Shown here one piece after another: positions 54,336-63,325 of a stretch of 64,000 bases of DNA (positions within the stretch are counted from its first letter, which is position 1; every line of letters begins with the position of its first letter). The position numbers and the translations under genes are program-made. Origin of the DNA: Acidobacteriaceae bacterium KBS 89 (GTDB lineage: Bacteria; Acidobacteriota; Terriglobia; Terriglobales; Acidobacteriaceae); contig KB906756.1 in assembly GCA_000381605.1 (NCBI GenBank), forward strand, positions 744,001 to 808,000, written 5' to 3'. The notes under the pieces are model-generated. The model ran no database searches and had not been told where the DNA came from. It saw only the letters and a program-made list of their open reading frames with translations.

Positions 54336-55069
54336 CCGCGTGCCAGTGAAATCAATACTAGGCTCAAACCTTTCGCACCGCCCGAAATTTCGCTGTACAG
54401 CGAGCGAATTTGATTAACTCGAGTATGACATTGATCGAGGGTATGCAGTAAAAATGCGGCCATGCTATTGATCTGCCCCCAAATTCCGCACGGCTGAACT
54501 TACGAATTTATCCCGTAGCAGGAGCTGTGGCAAAGTAGAAAGCGCCAGAAACGTTTCCCACCAGACGAAGTCTGCGTCTTTGCCTAACGAGATTGCTGTC
54601 GCGCTTCGCGATCGAGGCTTGCCCCCGATCCATGCAACACGCGTCAGCGCGCTCTACACGGGAAAATAGGTACCGAAGAACCCCGTCGGTGCAGTAGTTC
54701 CGTTCTCAACGCCAGTGGCTCCGCCGAGGTAGTGGCGTACCGGTTGTCCAGATTGCCTTCACACCGCAAGGAAATCAGCGGCCAAAACGTGTCCATTATT
54801 TCCCAACTCAAACAGCACTCACTCGGAATTGCAGTGGAAACTGTGCAATGAGCCGCGGTTCTTCAAGACGTCATTCGAGATTCTAAGAACAGGCTTGCGT
54901 TATTCATCAACGAAGGGGTAGATTGTCTACACCTTTGCTGTAGAGAGTCAGCCTATGGCGGAAAAGTGCAAGTATCAGCCAGACGATTCGAGTGAACTTC
55001 CGACTACGAGCGTTGGGGAAAGATGGTTGCGACTATCGAAGGAATCATGACCGCGAAGTGAGGTAGTGC
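54336..55069. other. 734-base gap without a supported gene
   Basis: I see no credible protein here: frames are short and broken, GC is lower than the neighbours, and codon-like composition is lost. A 31-residue frame at 54956 (MAEKCKYQPDDSSELP) has no supported family. A stretch around 54550-54660 could be the ruin of an older gene, but no family could be named. A PadR gene, often found before ADOP permeases, was not found. Confidence 0.6.
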
Positions 55070-57811
55070 ATGAGACTGTTTCGGTTTTTAAGGCGCAAAT
55101 CGGATCTGACAGAAGAGATCGAAAGCCACCTGAACATGGCAATCGCTGACCGGGTGGCAAGCGGACAATCGCCGGCGGATGCGCGCAAATCGGCAATCCA
55201 TGAATTTGGCAATGTGCCGATGGTTGTCGATGCGACCCGCGACCAATGGGGATGGCTGCGGCTGGAGCTGTTGATCCAGGATCTTCGCTACGCGCTGCGT
55301 CAATTGCGCAAAGAGCCCGGCTTCGCTCTTACCGTTGTGATTACACTCGCGCTCGGCGTTGGTGCGAACAGTGCCATCTTCACCCTGGTACAAGGCATCC
55401 TGTTGCGCTCCCTGCCGGTGAACGATCCTTCGCGCCTCTACCGCATCGGAGACAAGAACGATTGCTGTTACTACAACAACTATCAAAACGATAATGGCGA
55501 CTTTGACCTCTTCTCCTACGATCTCTATCTCCATCTCAAGCAAGCAGCACCGGAGTTTGAGCAGTTGGCGGCAGTCGAAGCGGGAGGCAATGGGTTCAGC
55601 GTACGTCAAGGTGCCGCCCCGGCCCGGCCAATGCGAAGCGAATATGTCTCCGGCAACTACTTTTCTACCCTCGGCGTGGGTCCGTATGCCGGGCGTCTTC
55701 TCAACGAAAACGACGACACACCCAGTGCGGCACCAACACTTGTGCTGAGTTACAAGACATGGCAAACCGACTTCGCTGCAGACCCGGCCATTGTCGGCTC
55801 CACTGTCAGTGTGCAGATGCACCCCTTCGTCGTGGCGGGTATCGCGCCACCGGGATTCTTTGGCGACCGCGTCATATCCAATCCGCCCGACTTCTGGATG
55901 CCCCTGGCAAATGAGCCCGTGCTAGAAGGAGCGAATTCCGCATTGAAGGGCATCGATCAGCTCTGGCTCTATCCCATTGGGAGAGTGCGTCCCGGCACAA
56001 ACATTGCGGGTTTGCAGACGAAGCTGTCAGTAATTCTGCGGCAATGGCTGGCCACACGTCCGACGTACTCCGATCATGGTGGAGCGGCGCTCATTCCACG
56101 ACAACATGTCATTCTGGCGCCGGCTGGCGGCGGCATTCAGAGACTGCAACAGCAGACGGGAACGGGCCTCCGGTTGATGATGATCCTCTCCACGGTTGTC
56201 CTTTTGATTGCCTGCGCCAACATTGCCAATTTGCTTCTGGCGCGCTGCACCGCGCGACGCTCGGATATAGCGGTGCGCATGGCGCTTGGTGCGCCGCGAC
56301 GCAGAGTCATTCGCCAGATCCTTACCGAGAGTGTGTTACTGAGCCTGATCGGAGGCATTGCAGGATTGGCCATTGCCTATGCAGGGTCGTACATGATGTT
56401 GACTCTTGCTTTTCCCACCGCCAAAAACATGCCCGTTCAGGCTGTCCCTTCGCCGGTGGTGTTGGGGTTTACGTTCCTGGTATCGCTTCTTACCGGCGTC
56501 GTCTTTGGAACGGCGCCCGCATGGTTGTCATCGCATGCGCAACCTGCCGACGCTCTTCGCGGCATCAACCGATCCACCGGAGACCGTTCGTCCTTACCGC
56601 AACGCGCTCTGATCGTCCTTCAGGTGGCCTTGTCGATGGTCTTGCTTACTGGCGCATTGCTCATGACCAAATCGCTCCGCAATCTGGAGCAGCAGAACTT
56701 CGGCATTGTCACTGAGAACCGCTACGTGGTGTCTTTCGACCCCAAGGGCGTGGGTTATACCGTCGATCGCCTCCCTGCGCTCTATCGGGAGATCGAGAAC
56801 CGATTCGCAGCATTGCCGGGAATGGCCAACGTCAGCCTGGTTCGGTATATCCCTCTCGGCGGCAACATGTGGGGCTCGTGCGTTATTCCCCAGGGTCATC
56901 CTGCGCCAGGCCCGAAAGATCCGTGCTTCGCGGCGTGGGACCGCGCCAGTAATCACTTTCTTGATTCCATCGGCGTGCCAATTGTGCGTGGCCGCAATTT
57001 TTCCACGCTGGACACTGCTACGTCGCAGCAAGTCGTTTTAGTCAACCAGGCTTTTGCCAAACACTTCTTCCCCGATCAGGATCCAGTCGGCAAACATTTT
57101 GGCATTGGCTCGATCCCGTACTCCGGCGTTTTCGAGATCGCTGGAGTGTTTGCGGATTTCAAGATGACCGATCCGCGCCGCGAGCCGGGTCCGCTTTTCT
57201 TCCGCCCGATGTCTCAGCAGTTCCACGGATACAAAGAACCCGATTCAGACGCCGCGGAAAAAAGCTCCATGTTTCTCAACTTCATCATTCTCGACTTCGC
57301 TCAGGCGCCCCCGGATGCAGAGGCGCTGGCACGCAAAACGCTTGCCGCCATCGACCCGAATCTTTCTGTCAGGCACTTTAGCCCGTACGAGGCGGAGGTT
57401 GCGGGAAATTTCAATCAGGACCGGCTCCTGGCGCGGCTCACCAGCTCCTTCGGAGTTCTAGCGCTGATCCTCGCCTCCGTAGGACTGTACGGGGTGATGT
57501 CCTATTCCGTTGTCCGGCGGACCAGCGAAATCGGCATCCGAATGGCCCTCGGCGCCGCGCGTTCCGGCGTAGTAGCCATGATGCTGCGTGGCGCGCTTTG
57601 GCAGCTCCTCATCGGCCTCGTGATCGGTATTCCCGCGGCACTAATTGCGGGCCATTTCATGGCTAGCCTTCTTTACGAAGTAAAACCCTACGATACGCTG
57701 GCGTTACTCGGCGCAATCCTGCTGTTAGCGATTTGTGCCACCGTGGCTGGATTTATCCCTGCGCGCCGGGCAGCTTCGATTGATCCGATGCAGGCTCTCA
57801 GGATGGACTAA
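55070..57811 (+). CDS. ADOP-type MacB/FtsX permease (Acidobacterial duplicated orphan permease)
   Basis: 913 residues. The N-terminal 80 residues (RFLRRKSDLTEEIESHLNM, SPADARKSAIHEFGN) are the typical ADOP leader. Two MacB/FtsX permease repeats follow, each with a periplasmic core and a helix triplet: LTVVITLALGVGANSAIFTL, the FtsX helices VLLIACANIANLLLARCTAR near residue 380, and ALILASVGLYGVMSYSVVRRTSEIGIRMALGAARSGV near the C-terminus. ADOP genes stand alone, without a partner ATPase, in Acidobacteria. GAGGT precedes the ATG. Export or mechanotransmission role, substrate unknown. Confidence 0.93.
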   Translation: MRLFRFLRRKSDLTEEIESHLNMAIADRVASGQSPADARKSAIHEFGNVPMVVDATRDQWGWLRLELLIQDLRYALRQLRKEPGFALTVVITLALGVGANSAIFTLVQGILLRSLPVNDPSRLYRIGDKNDCCYYNNYQNDNGDFDLFSYDLYLHLKQAAPEFEQLAAVEAGGNGFSVRQGAAPARPMRSEYVSGNYFSTLGVGPYAGRLLNENDDTPSAAPTLVLSYKTWQTDFAADPAIVGSTVSVQMHPFVVAGIAPPGFFGDRVISNPPDFWMPLANEPVLEGANSALKGIDQLWLYPIGRVRPGTNIAGLQTKLSVILRQWLATRPTYSDHGGAALIPRQHVILAPAGGGIQRLQQQTGTGLRLMMILSTVVLLIACANIANLLLARCTARRSDIAVRMALGAPRRRVIRQILTESVLLSLIGGIAGLAIAYAGSYMMLTLAFPTAKNMPVQAVPSPVVLGFTFLVSLLTGVVFGTAPAWLSSHAQPADALRGINRSTGDRSSLPQRALIVLQVALSMVLLTGALLMTKSLRNLEQQNFGIVTENRYVVSFDPKGVGYTVDRLPALYREIENRFAALPGMANVSLVRYIPLGGNMWGSCVIPQGHPAPGPKDPCFAAWDRASNHFLDSIGVPIVRGRNFSTLDTATSQQVVLVNQAFAKHFFPDQDPVGKHFGIGSIPYSGVFEIAGVFADFKMTDPRREPGPLFFRPMSQQFHGYKEPDSDAAEKSSMFLNFIILDFAQAPPDAEALARKTLAAIDPNLSVRHFSPYEAEVAGNFNQDRLLARLTSSFGVLALILASVGLYGVMSYSVVRRTSEIGIRMALGAARSGVVAMMLRGALWQLLIGLVIGIPAALIAGHFMASLLYEVKPYDTLALLGAILLLAICATVAGFIPARRAASIDPMQALRMD

Positions 57812-58019
57812 ACAAGTCAATAGATACTGTGCATCCCCGCGATGGCGATCTTCGCTCGGCTGTGTATGTTGATGACTTCCTCCTTTCCGGCTCATGAATT
57901 TCTTGCATGCCCATGCTAGATCGAAGAATCCTTTTCCATCATTGCCGACGAGAAGCGCGTTTATCAGTATGGAACTCGTCGTCACAGCGCTAATTTTTAA
58001 AACGCTGACAGCTGCAGAG

Positions 58020-60659
58020 CTATTCTTCGGATCGAAGGCGCTGTACGCTCTCCTCGAGCCTAGTCGTCAGTCGCGAGGGCTCCGCCCCGTCCTCCACGGC
58101 AACCGCCTCGCCTATGCGTATTTCTAGCTTCCCGGAACGAAACCATCGGGTCTTGCCTGCGCGCATCTCGCTCAGCCCTATCAGCGCTATGGGCACCACG
58201 GGCGCGCGCGACTGTTGCGCGAGCAGCCCGATCCCCGATCGGAACTGGTGCAGCTCCCCATCGGGACTCCGGGTCCCCTCTGGAAAGATCAGTACGGAGT
58301 ACCCTCGATTCATTGCCTCACCTGCATGCGCAAAGCTCTTCCGGAACCCACGCAGTCTGGGCAGAGGAAATACATTGAATAATGCAGTCACTAGCCAGTA
58401 CGCAGCCGGTGCTAGCAGGTTTTGCAGAGTCCTCTCCTGATTTCGACCCCTCCGAAGGTCCAGCAGCATTTCGCCTGACATTGCAATCGCAACCCGTCGC
58501 CGCAGTCTACCCGGCAGTGCGTACAAAATCAGCGCGCCGTCGTACGCGGTCACATGATTCGAAATCACCAGCACTGGCGCGAGCGGTGGCTCCGCCGTCT
58601 GGCGAACTACGCGTGGCGCGGCCAGCAACCAGATCAGCGGACGCATCACGAGCTCGAGAAAAGCAACGCGGATCGCACGAATCGGCAGACTCCACGGCCA
58701 ACGCGGAAACACATGATCGGACTCATCCCACTCTCTCGTGGATGCCATCTGTCGCCCAGACATAGGCGGTGGCGCTTCGCCGGAACTCACCGGAGCAGGA
58801 CTGACCCCGGTCGCGTTACCGGCAGTCTGCGATGAAAGGCCCGTTCCCTTCTCCCCCTCCAACAACGCCCGCAGACCGCCCAGCGTCTCCACTCCGGCAA
58901 TGGCATCGTCCTTGAGCTCCAAGCCCAACTGCTGCTCAAGCGCCGATTGCACCTGCACTCTGCCTAGGCTGTCCAGATGCAGATCTTCCGACAGCCGTAG
59001 GTGATCGTTCGCACCTGAGAAAGTCTCCCCTGTGATCGATGCAATCATATTGAGCAGCAAATCTCCTCCCGGCGCGGCATTCGATGCCGCTCCCGTCTGG
59101 CGGCTTAGGAGCGTCGCGCAAGCCCACTCTGCCACCTTCCGGCGCAATAGCTTCCCAGTCGAGGTATACGGAAACTGCAGATCCGGCCACCTGAGTACTC
59201 GCCGAATCTGTTGATACTCTGCCAACCCACTGTTCGCCCGACCGACCATTGCGTCAAGCTCGTCATCGCTCCCTGAAGAGAGCACCACTGCAACCGGCTC
59301 CGGGCCACTCATGGTTTCGCATGGCACGACGACGCATCCGCGTACCCCGGGTTGCTTCGTCATCGCCTCTTCCAGATCCGCCGGATGGACATTCATGCCC
59401 GCCGCCGTGACGATCACTTCACCCTTTCTGCCGAGAAACCGCAGTTCGCCAGACTCATCCTTTGTCGCCAGATCGCCGGTCGCCAGCCAATCGCCCTGGC
59501 GCGGATGCATTGCGCCCTGCTGCCAGGTCGCTGTTGCCAGCATGTCTCCGCGCACAAGGATTTCGCCTTCATCGCTGATGCGAACCTCTCGCCCCGGTAG
59601 AGCTTTACCGATCGTTCCTCGCCCAATATGAAATGGATGATTGAGGGTCACGAGGGCGGTCGTCTCGGTCATGCCATAACCTTGAATCAGAGCAAACCCA
59701 AGCCTGCTCCAGAAATCTTCCAGATCGGTCGGCAGCGTAGCCCCGCCAGAGATGACCGCCCAGAACTTCCACCCGAGCGCGCGATGCACCTGCCGGAAAC
59801 ACCACCATCGCTTCCAAACCCGGAGATCCTTTGCCCGATCCAGGTCCGCGACAAGGGAAACGTAACGGGCCACCAGATGCGTCCGCAGCAGATGCAACAC
59901 GCGCGGCACGGCGACCAGGACCGAGATGTGCTCGCGACGGATCAGCTCCGTCAGCCGTGACGGCTCAAGCTGTTCGCCAAAGTGGACCTCCGCCGCAAGT
60001 AGCGGAGGCGTCCATAACCCCATGAACTGCCCGAAGACATGACTGAGCGGGACGCTGTGCAGAAACCGCAACGGATGCACCCACCGCTCATACTTCAGGT
60101 ATTTAGCGATCTCGTCCTCGATCGGCTGCAGACTCGCTAGAACATTGCCGTGCGTGAGGACAACTCCCTTCGGCTCCGCGGTTGTGCCTGATGTAAAGAT
60201 GATTTGAAAAGGTGTCTTGCCATTGACTGCATCGCTCACCGCAAACATCGGCTTGGTGGGCAACTGTGCGTTTACTTCCGAGAACAAAAGTCGCGGAACA
60301 TCGCATTCCAGTGAAGCCAACAGGGCGCGATCTCCCACGATCAGCTTCGGCGAAACATCCTTCACAACGCGATTCGCGAACTCGCTTGAACCTGCTGCAT
60401 CAAGCGGAACCGCGATGACTCCGCGCAACAGGCAGCCGAAGAAAACGCCGATCCACTCTGCGGAGTTCGCACCCCAGAGCACAACCCGTTCACCTGGGGT
60501 CATTCCGCGTCGCTCAAGTTCGGCAGCAAACCGGCCTGCAAGCTCCGCGAGCTCACCGTAGGTCGTTACATAGCGCCGATTACCTCGATGGGCGACGACT
60601 GCCGTCTCCGCAGCGTGCAGCTGAAAGTCCTCAACAAGGCTGGCCAGATGAATGCGCAC
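58020..60659 (-). CDS. Fusion of acyl-activating enzyme, acyl carrier protein and PlsC-type acyltransferase
   Basis: 879 residues in three parts. Residues 1-510 are an AMP-forming acyl-CoA/ACP synthetase: FTSGTTAEPKGVVLTHGN (P-loop), GYGMTETTALVTLNHP, and the catalytic Lys region YTSTGKLLRRKV. Residues 525-600 are an ACP whose phosphopantetheine Ser is in LHLDSLGRVQVQS. Residues 690-860 are a lysophosphatidate-type acyltransferase with HX4D in SNHVTAYDGAL and FPEGTRSPDGELH. The layout suggests loading a fatty acid onto its own ACP and transfer to a glycerol or lysophospholipid. Family members act in phospholipid remodelling or lipid synthesis. Membrane association is likely near the acyltransferase helices. 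Confidence 0.92.
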   Translation of the reverse strand: MRIHLASLVEDFQLHAAETAVVAHRGNRRYVTTYGELAELAGRFAAELERRGMTPGERVVLWGANSAEWIGVFFGCLLRGVIAVPLDAAGSSEFANRVVKDVSPKLIVGDRALLASLECDVPRLLFSEVNAQLPTKPMFAVSDAVNGKTPFQIIFTSGTTAEPKGVVLTHGNVLASLQPIEDEIAKYLKYERWVHPLRFLHSVPLSHVFGQFMGLWTPPLLAAEVHFGEQLEPSRLTELIRREHISVLVAVPRVLHLLRTHLVARYVSLVADLDRAKDLRVWKRWWCFRQVHRALGWKFWAVISGGATLPTDLEDFWSRLGFALIQGYGMTETTALVTLNHPFHIGRGTIGKALPGREVRISDEGEILVRGDMLATATWQQGAMHPRQGDWLATGDLATKDESGELRFLGRKGEVIVTAAGMNVHPADLEEAMTKQPGVRGCVVVPCETMSGPEPVAVVLSSGSDDELDAMVGRANSGLAEYQQIRRVLRWPDLQFPYTSTGKLLRRKVAEWACATLLSRQTGAASNAAPGGDLLLNMIASITGETFSGANDHLRLSEDLHLDSLGRVQVQSALEQQLGLELKDDAIAGVETLGGLRALLEGEKGTGLSSQTAGNATGVSPAPVSSGEAPPPMSGRQMASTREWDESDHVFPRWPWSLPIRAIRVAFLELVMRPLIWLLAAPRVVRQTAEPPLAPVLVISNHVTAYDGALILYALPGRLRRRVAIAMSGEMLLDLRRGRNQERTLQNLLAPAAYWLVTALFNVFPLPRLRGFRKSFAHAGEAMNRGYSVLIFPEGTRSPDGELHQFRSGIGLLAQQSRAPVVPIALIGLSEMRAGKTRWFRSGKLEIRIGEAVAVEDGAEPSRLTTRLEESVQRLRSEE

Positions 60660-60744
60660 ACCGCCATCATAGCTGTCTATCGAAGCTGTCTATTGAAGAC
60701 CTAAGGATTGACCTGGTCGGGGCAGCTCTGCAAGACTCACGCAT

Positions 60745-61458
60745 ATGAAATACAACGGGAAGGTGGAATATGCGCAGGCGCGGACTATGCGGGAACGGAA
60801 CACGTCTCTTTACCGGCTGGCGCATTGGCCTATCTGGATTTGGGTGTTTTTCCTCGCCCCGGGACCGTTGACCTTTAAGCTGTTTGCACATGGGTTTGGG
60901 CGAGGCAACCTGGCATGGTTGGTTGTGGTGATGGTCGGAACCGGCGTAGCTGGTCTGCGTGGACGGCTGCCGGGCGTTGAACCACAGCCCTATATTCTGC
61001 GCTTTGATGAGGACAAGCCGAATCCGCTCTACCGCCGCGTGTGCTACACATTCGCGTGGAACGCAGTGCTGAGCTTTGCGCTCCTGAACCTGGGCGGACT
61101 GCTGATCGCATCTGCAACCGGATCGTGGCATATGAAGCAAATCTATCGCTATGCCTACTTGCCGGTGTGCGGGACGATTCTGCTATTGGGTGCGGCCGGC
61201 GCGTTGCCGCGCGTGGGGCTCTCGACCGGGGGCGAGGGCACGGAGAGGCGCTACTTCTACGGCTCGGTGTGGGCCGTGACGGTGTCTCAGGCGCTGCTGA
61301 TGGCGCTCTGGAAGACACTGCCCGAGACACGCACGGCGAACCTGATCAAACTGGGTATCTTTGCGAGCGGGCTCCTGCTGATGGGGCTGGCAGCACATCG
61401 TGGCGTGCTCCCGCGCACGCGCCCGATTGTGCCTGGGGAGTTGATGATCGCGGACTGA
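60745..61458 (+). CDS. Membrane protein of unknown function
   Basis: 237 residues with about six hydrophobic segments (WPIWIWVFFLAPGPLTFKLFA, LAWLVVVMVGTGVAGL, FAWNAVLSFALLNLGGLLIA, YAYLPVCGTILLLGAAGALP, SVWAVTVSQALLMALW, LIKLGIFASGLLLMGLAAH). A loop LPGVEPQPYILRFDEDKPNPLYRRVCYT is acidic and conserved-looking. No family is recognised. It reads divergently from the acyl synthetase fusion and shares an 85-base intergenic region with it. The exact start is uncertain; an ATG at 60787 is also possible. Confidence 0.75.
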   Translation: MKYNGKVEYAQARTMRERNTSLYRLAHWPIWIWVFFLAPGPLTFKLFAHGFGRGNLAWLVVVMVGTGVAGLRGRLPGVEPQPYILRFDEDKPNPLYRRVCYTFAWNAVLSFALLNLGGLLIASATGSWHMKQIYRYAYLPVCGTILLLGAAGALPRVGLSTGGEGTERRYFYGSVWAVTVSQALLMALWKTLPETRTANLIKLGIFASGLLLMGLAAHRGVLPRTRPIVPGELMIAD

Positions 61459-61550
61459 GGTTCCGACCCAGGTTCGCTGGCAGATTTGGCAAGGAAAATC
61501 GCATATCTCACGGGGAAGCTCCCAATCCGAACATGAGACCATAAAGGTCT

Positions 61551-62975
61551 ATGACCACTCCAGACTTCGCCATCGCCATCATGGCCGCAGGCAAAGGCAC
61601 CCGGCTCAAGAGTAAGCGCCCCAAAGTCCTCCACGAGATCGGAGGCCGCGCCCTTCTGCTCCACGTCATCGCCGCAGCAAAGACCGTCGTCTCCGCAGAG
61701 CATATCTACTGCATCATCGGCCACGAGTCCGACCGCGTGCGCACAGCCGTCGCACACACGGGCATTCAATTTGTCCTCCAGCCCGAGCAGCGCGGTACCG
61801 GCCACGCGATGCAGGTGCTCAAGGCCGACTTCGAGCTCTCTGGCGCGTCACTCCCCAAACACCTTTTAGTGCTCTCCGGCGACGTCCCGCTCATCCGCCC
61901 GGAAACCCTCGCTGCCGTCCACGACATCCACCTCCGAGAGCGCGCCGCCATGACCATCCTCACAGCCATCCCCGAAAACCCCACCGGCTATGGTCGAGTT
62001 ATACGCGCAACACCGGATGGCCCTTACGTCACCGCCATCGTCGAACAAAAATCTCTCATGCCCGATCAACTCAGCGCACCCGAGATCAACTCCGGAATCT
62101 ACTGCTTCGAAACCCGTGCCCTCTTCAGCCACCTCAACGCCCTCGACACCGACAATGCCCACGGCGAGTTCTATCTCACCGACGTGGCCGCCATGCTCGT
62201 CAGCGAAGGCAAACGCGTCGTGGCCGTTCAGGCCGACAGCGTCGACGAGGTTCTGGGCGCCAACACCATCGCCGAGATGATGCACCTCGACGCCGCCATG
62301 CGCCTCGCCGCGGCAAAGCGCCTCATGGCGGAAGGCGTCACCATCTTCCGCCCAGAGACCTGTGTCATCGACTCCGAGGTCGAGGTCGGCCCTGACACCG
62401 TCATCGAGCCGTACGTCCAACTCCTGGGCAAAACCACCATCGGCAGCGACTCCCGCATCCGCTCCTACTCAGTGATCACGAACACGACCATCGGCGACAA
62501 CGTTACGGTCCTCAACGGCTGCATCTTCGACAACTCCGAGATCGCCAACAACGCCATCCTCGGCCCCTACGCCCGCCTCCGTCCCGAGAGCCGCATAGGC
62601 GAAGGAGCACACATAGGCAACTTTGTAGAGACCAAGAAGACCACCGTCGGCAAGGGTTCCAAGGCCAACCACCTCAGCTACCTCGGCGACGCCGTCATCG
62701 GAGAGCGCGTCAACATCGGCGCCGGAACCATCACCTGCAACTACGACGGCGTCCACAAGCACCGCACCACCATCGGCGATGGAGTCTTCGTCGGCTCCGA
62801 CTCCAACCTCGTCGCCCCCGTCACTATCGGCGACGGCGCCTACATCGCCGCCGGCAGCAGCATCACCGAAGACGTCCCCGAAGGCGCCTTAGCTTTAGGC
62901 CGCGCACGTCAAGTCACCAAACCCGGCTGGGTCACCGCCCGAAAGGCCTCCGCAAACGAGAGGAAGAGCTGCTGA
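61551..62975 (+). CDS. glmU: Bifunctional GlcNAc-1-phosphate uridyltransferase/GlcN-1-phosphate acetyltransferase
   Basis: Makes UDP-GlcNAc, the precursor of peptidoglycan and LPS. 474 residues. The N-terminal Rossmann-like pyrophosphorylase shows IAIMAAGKGTRLKSKRPKVLHEIGGR, VLQPEQRGTGHAM, LVLSGDVPLI and INSGIYCFE. The C-terminal left-handed beta helix has hexapeptide repeats and the acetyltransferase segment KKTTVGKGSKANHLSYLGDAVIG with the catalytic His, then NIGAGTITCNYDG. The length and domain order are typical. Confidence 0.97.
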   Translation: MTTPDFAIAIMAAGKGTRLKSKRPKVLHEIGGRALLLHVIAAAKTVVSAEHIYCIIGHESDRVRTAVAHTGIQFVLQPEQRGTGHAMQVLKADFELSGASLPKHLLVLSGDVPLIRPETLAAVHDIHLRERAAMTILTAIPENPTGYGRVIRATPDGPYVTAIVEQKSLMPDQLSAPEINSGIYCFETRALFSHLNALDTDNAHGEFYLTDVAAMLVSEGKRVVAVQADSVDEVLGANTIAEMMHLDAAMRLAAAKRLMAEGVTIFRPETCVIDSEVEVGPDTVIEPYVQLLGKTTIGSDSRIRSYSVITNTTIGDNVTVLNGCIFDNSEIANNAILGPYARLRPESRIGEGAHIGNFVETKKTTVGKGSKANHLSYLGDAVIGERVNIGAGTITCNYDGVHKHRTTIGDGVFVGSDSNLVAPVTIGDGAYIAAGSSITEDVPEGALALGRARQVTKPGWVTARKASANERKSC

Positions 62976-63035
62976 ACCAAGATTCAGTCAACCAATCCGA
63001 ACCAATTCTGAACTCCCCCAAAAAATAGTTGGGAT

Positions 63036-63170
63036 AAGTGGCGTGTTTTAAGTGACCAGAAAACGTGGTGCTAAGCCACCACGTTCACCACGCAATTCAC
63101 CACAATCTAACCACGAATTCACCATCAAAAAAACACCACTCTTCCCAAAACACCCCTCAAAAAGCCCAGC
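63036..63170. repeat. CACCAC-rich intergenic element, copy B
   Basis: AAGTGGCGTGTTTTAAG is followed by a 9-bp-stem hairpin AACGTGGTG-CTAAGC-CACCACGTT at 63062-63085 and then by TTCACCACG, CACCATCAA, AAACACCCCTCAAAAAGC blocks. It occupies most of the 350-base gap (62976-63325) between glmU and the response regulator. Copy A is at 2780-2925. Confidence 0.7.
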
Positions 63171-63325
63171 AAAATCGCAAAACTCCTCCGCGAAACTCCA
63201 CCAAACTTTTTTCCAAAAAATTACCTCCACCCACCGAACTAATCCAACCGGATTCGACGCCGATAGAAACAGAAACCGCCCTCTCGTAAGAGACGGCAAC
63301 GCAATCAGCGCGAAAGTATCTGCCT

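Noticed and set aside
54550..54660. Short frame resembling the end of a recombinase (SLPNEIAVALRDRGLPP)
   Set aside because: About 30 residues only, no start, no catalytic motif, and similarity is no better than chance.
58382..58765. Forward-strand frame inside the acyl synthetase fusion
   Set aside because: It lies entirely opposite a motif-rich gene and has no protein family features.
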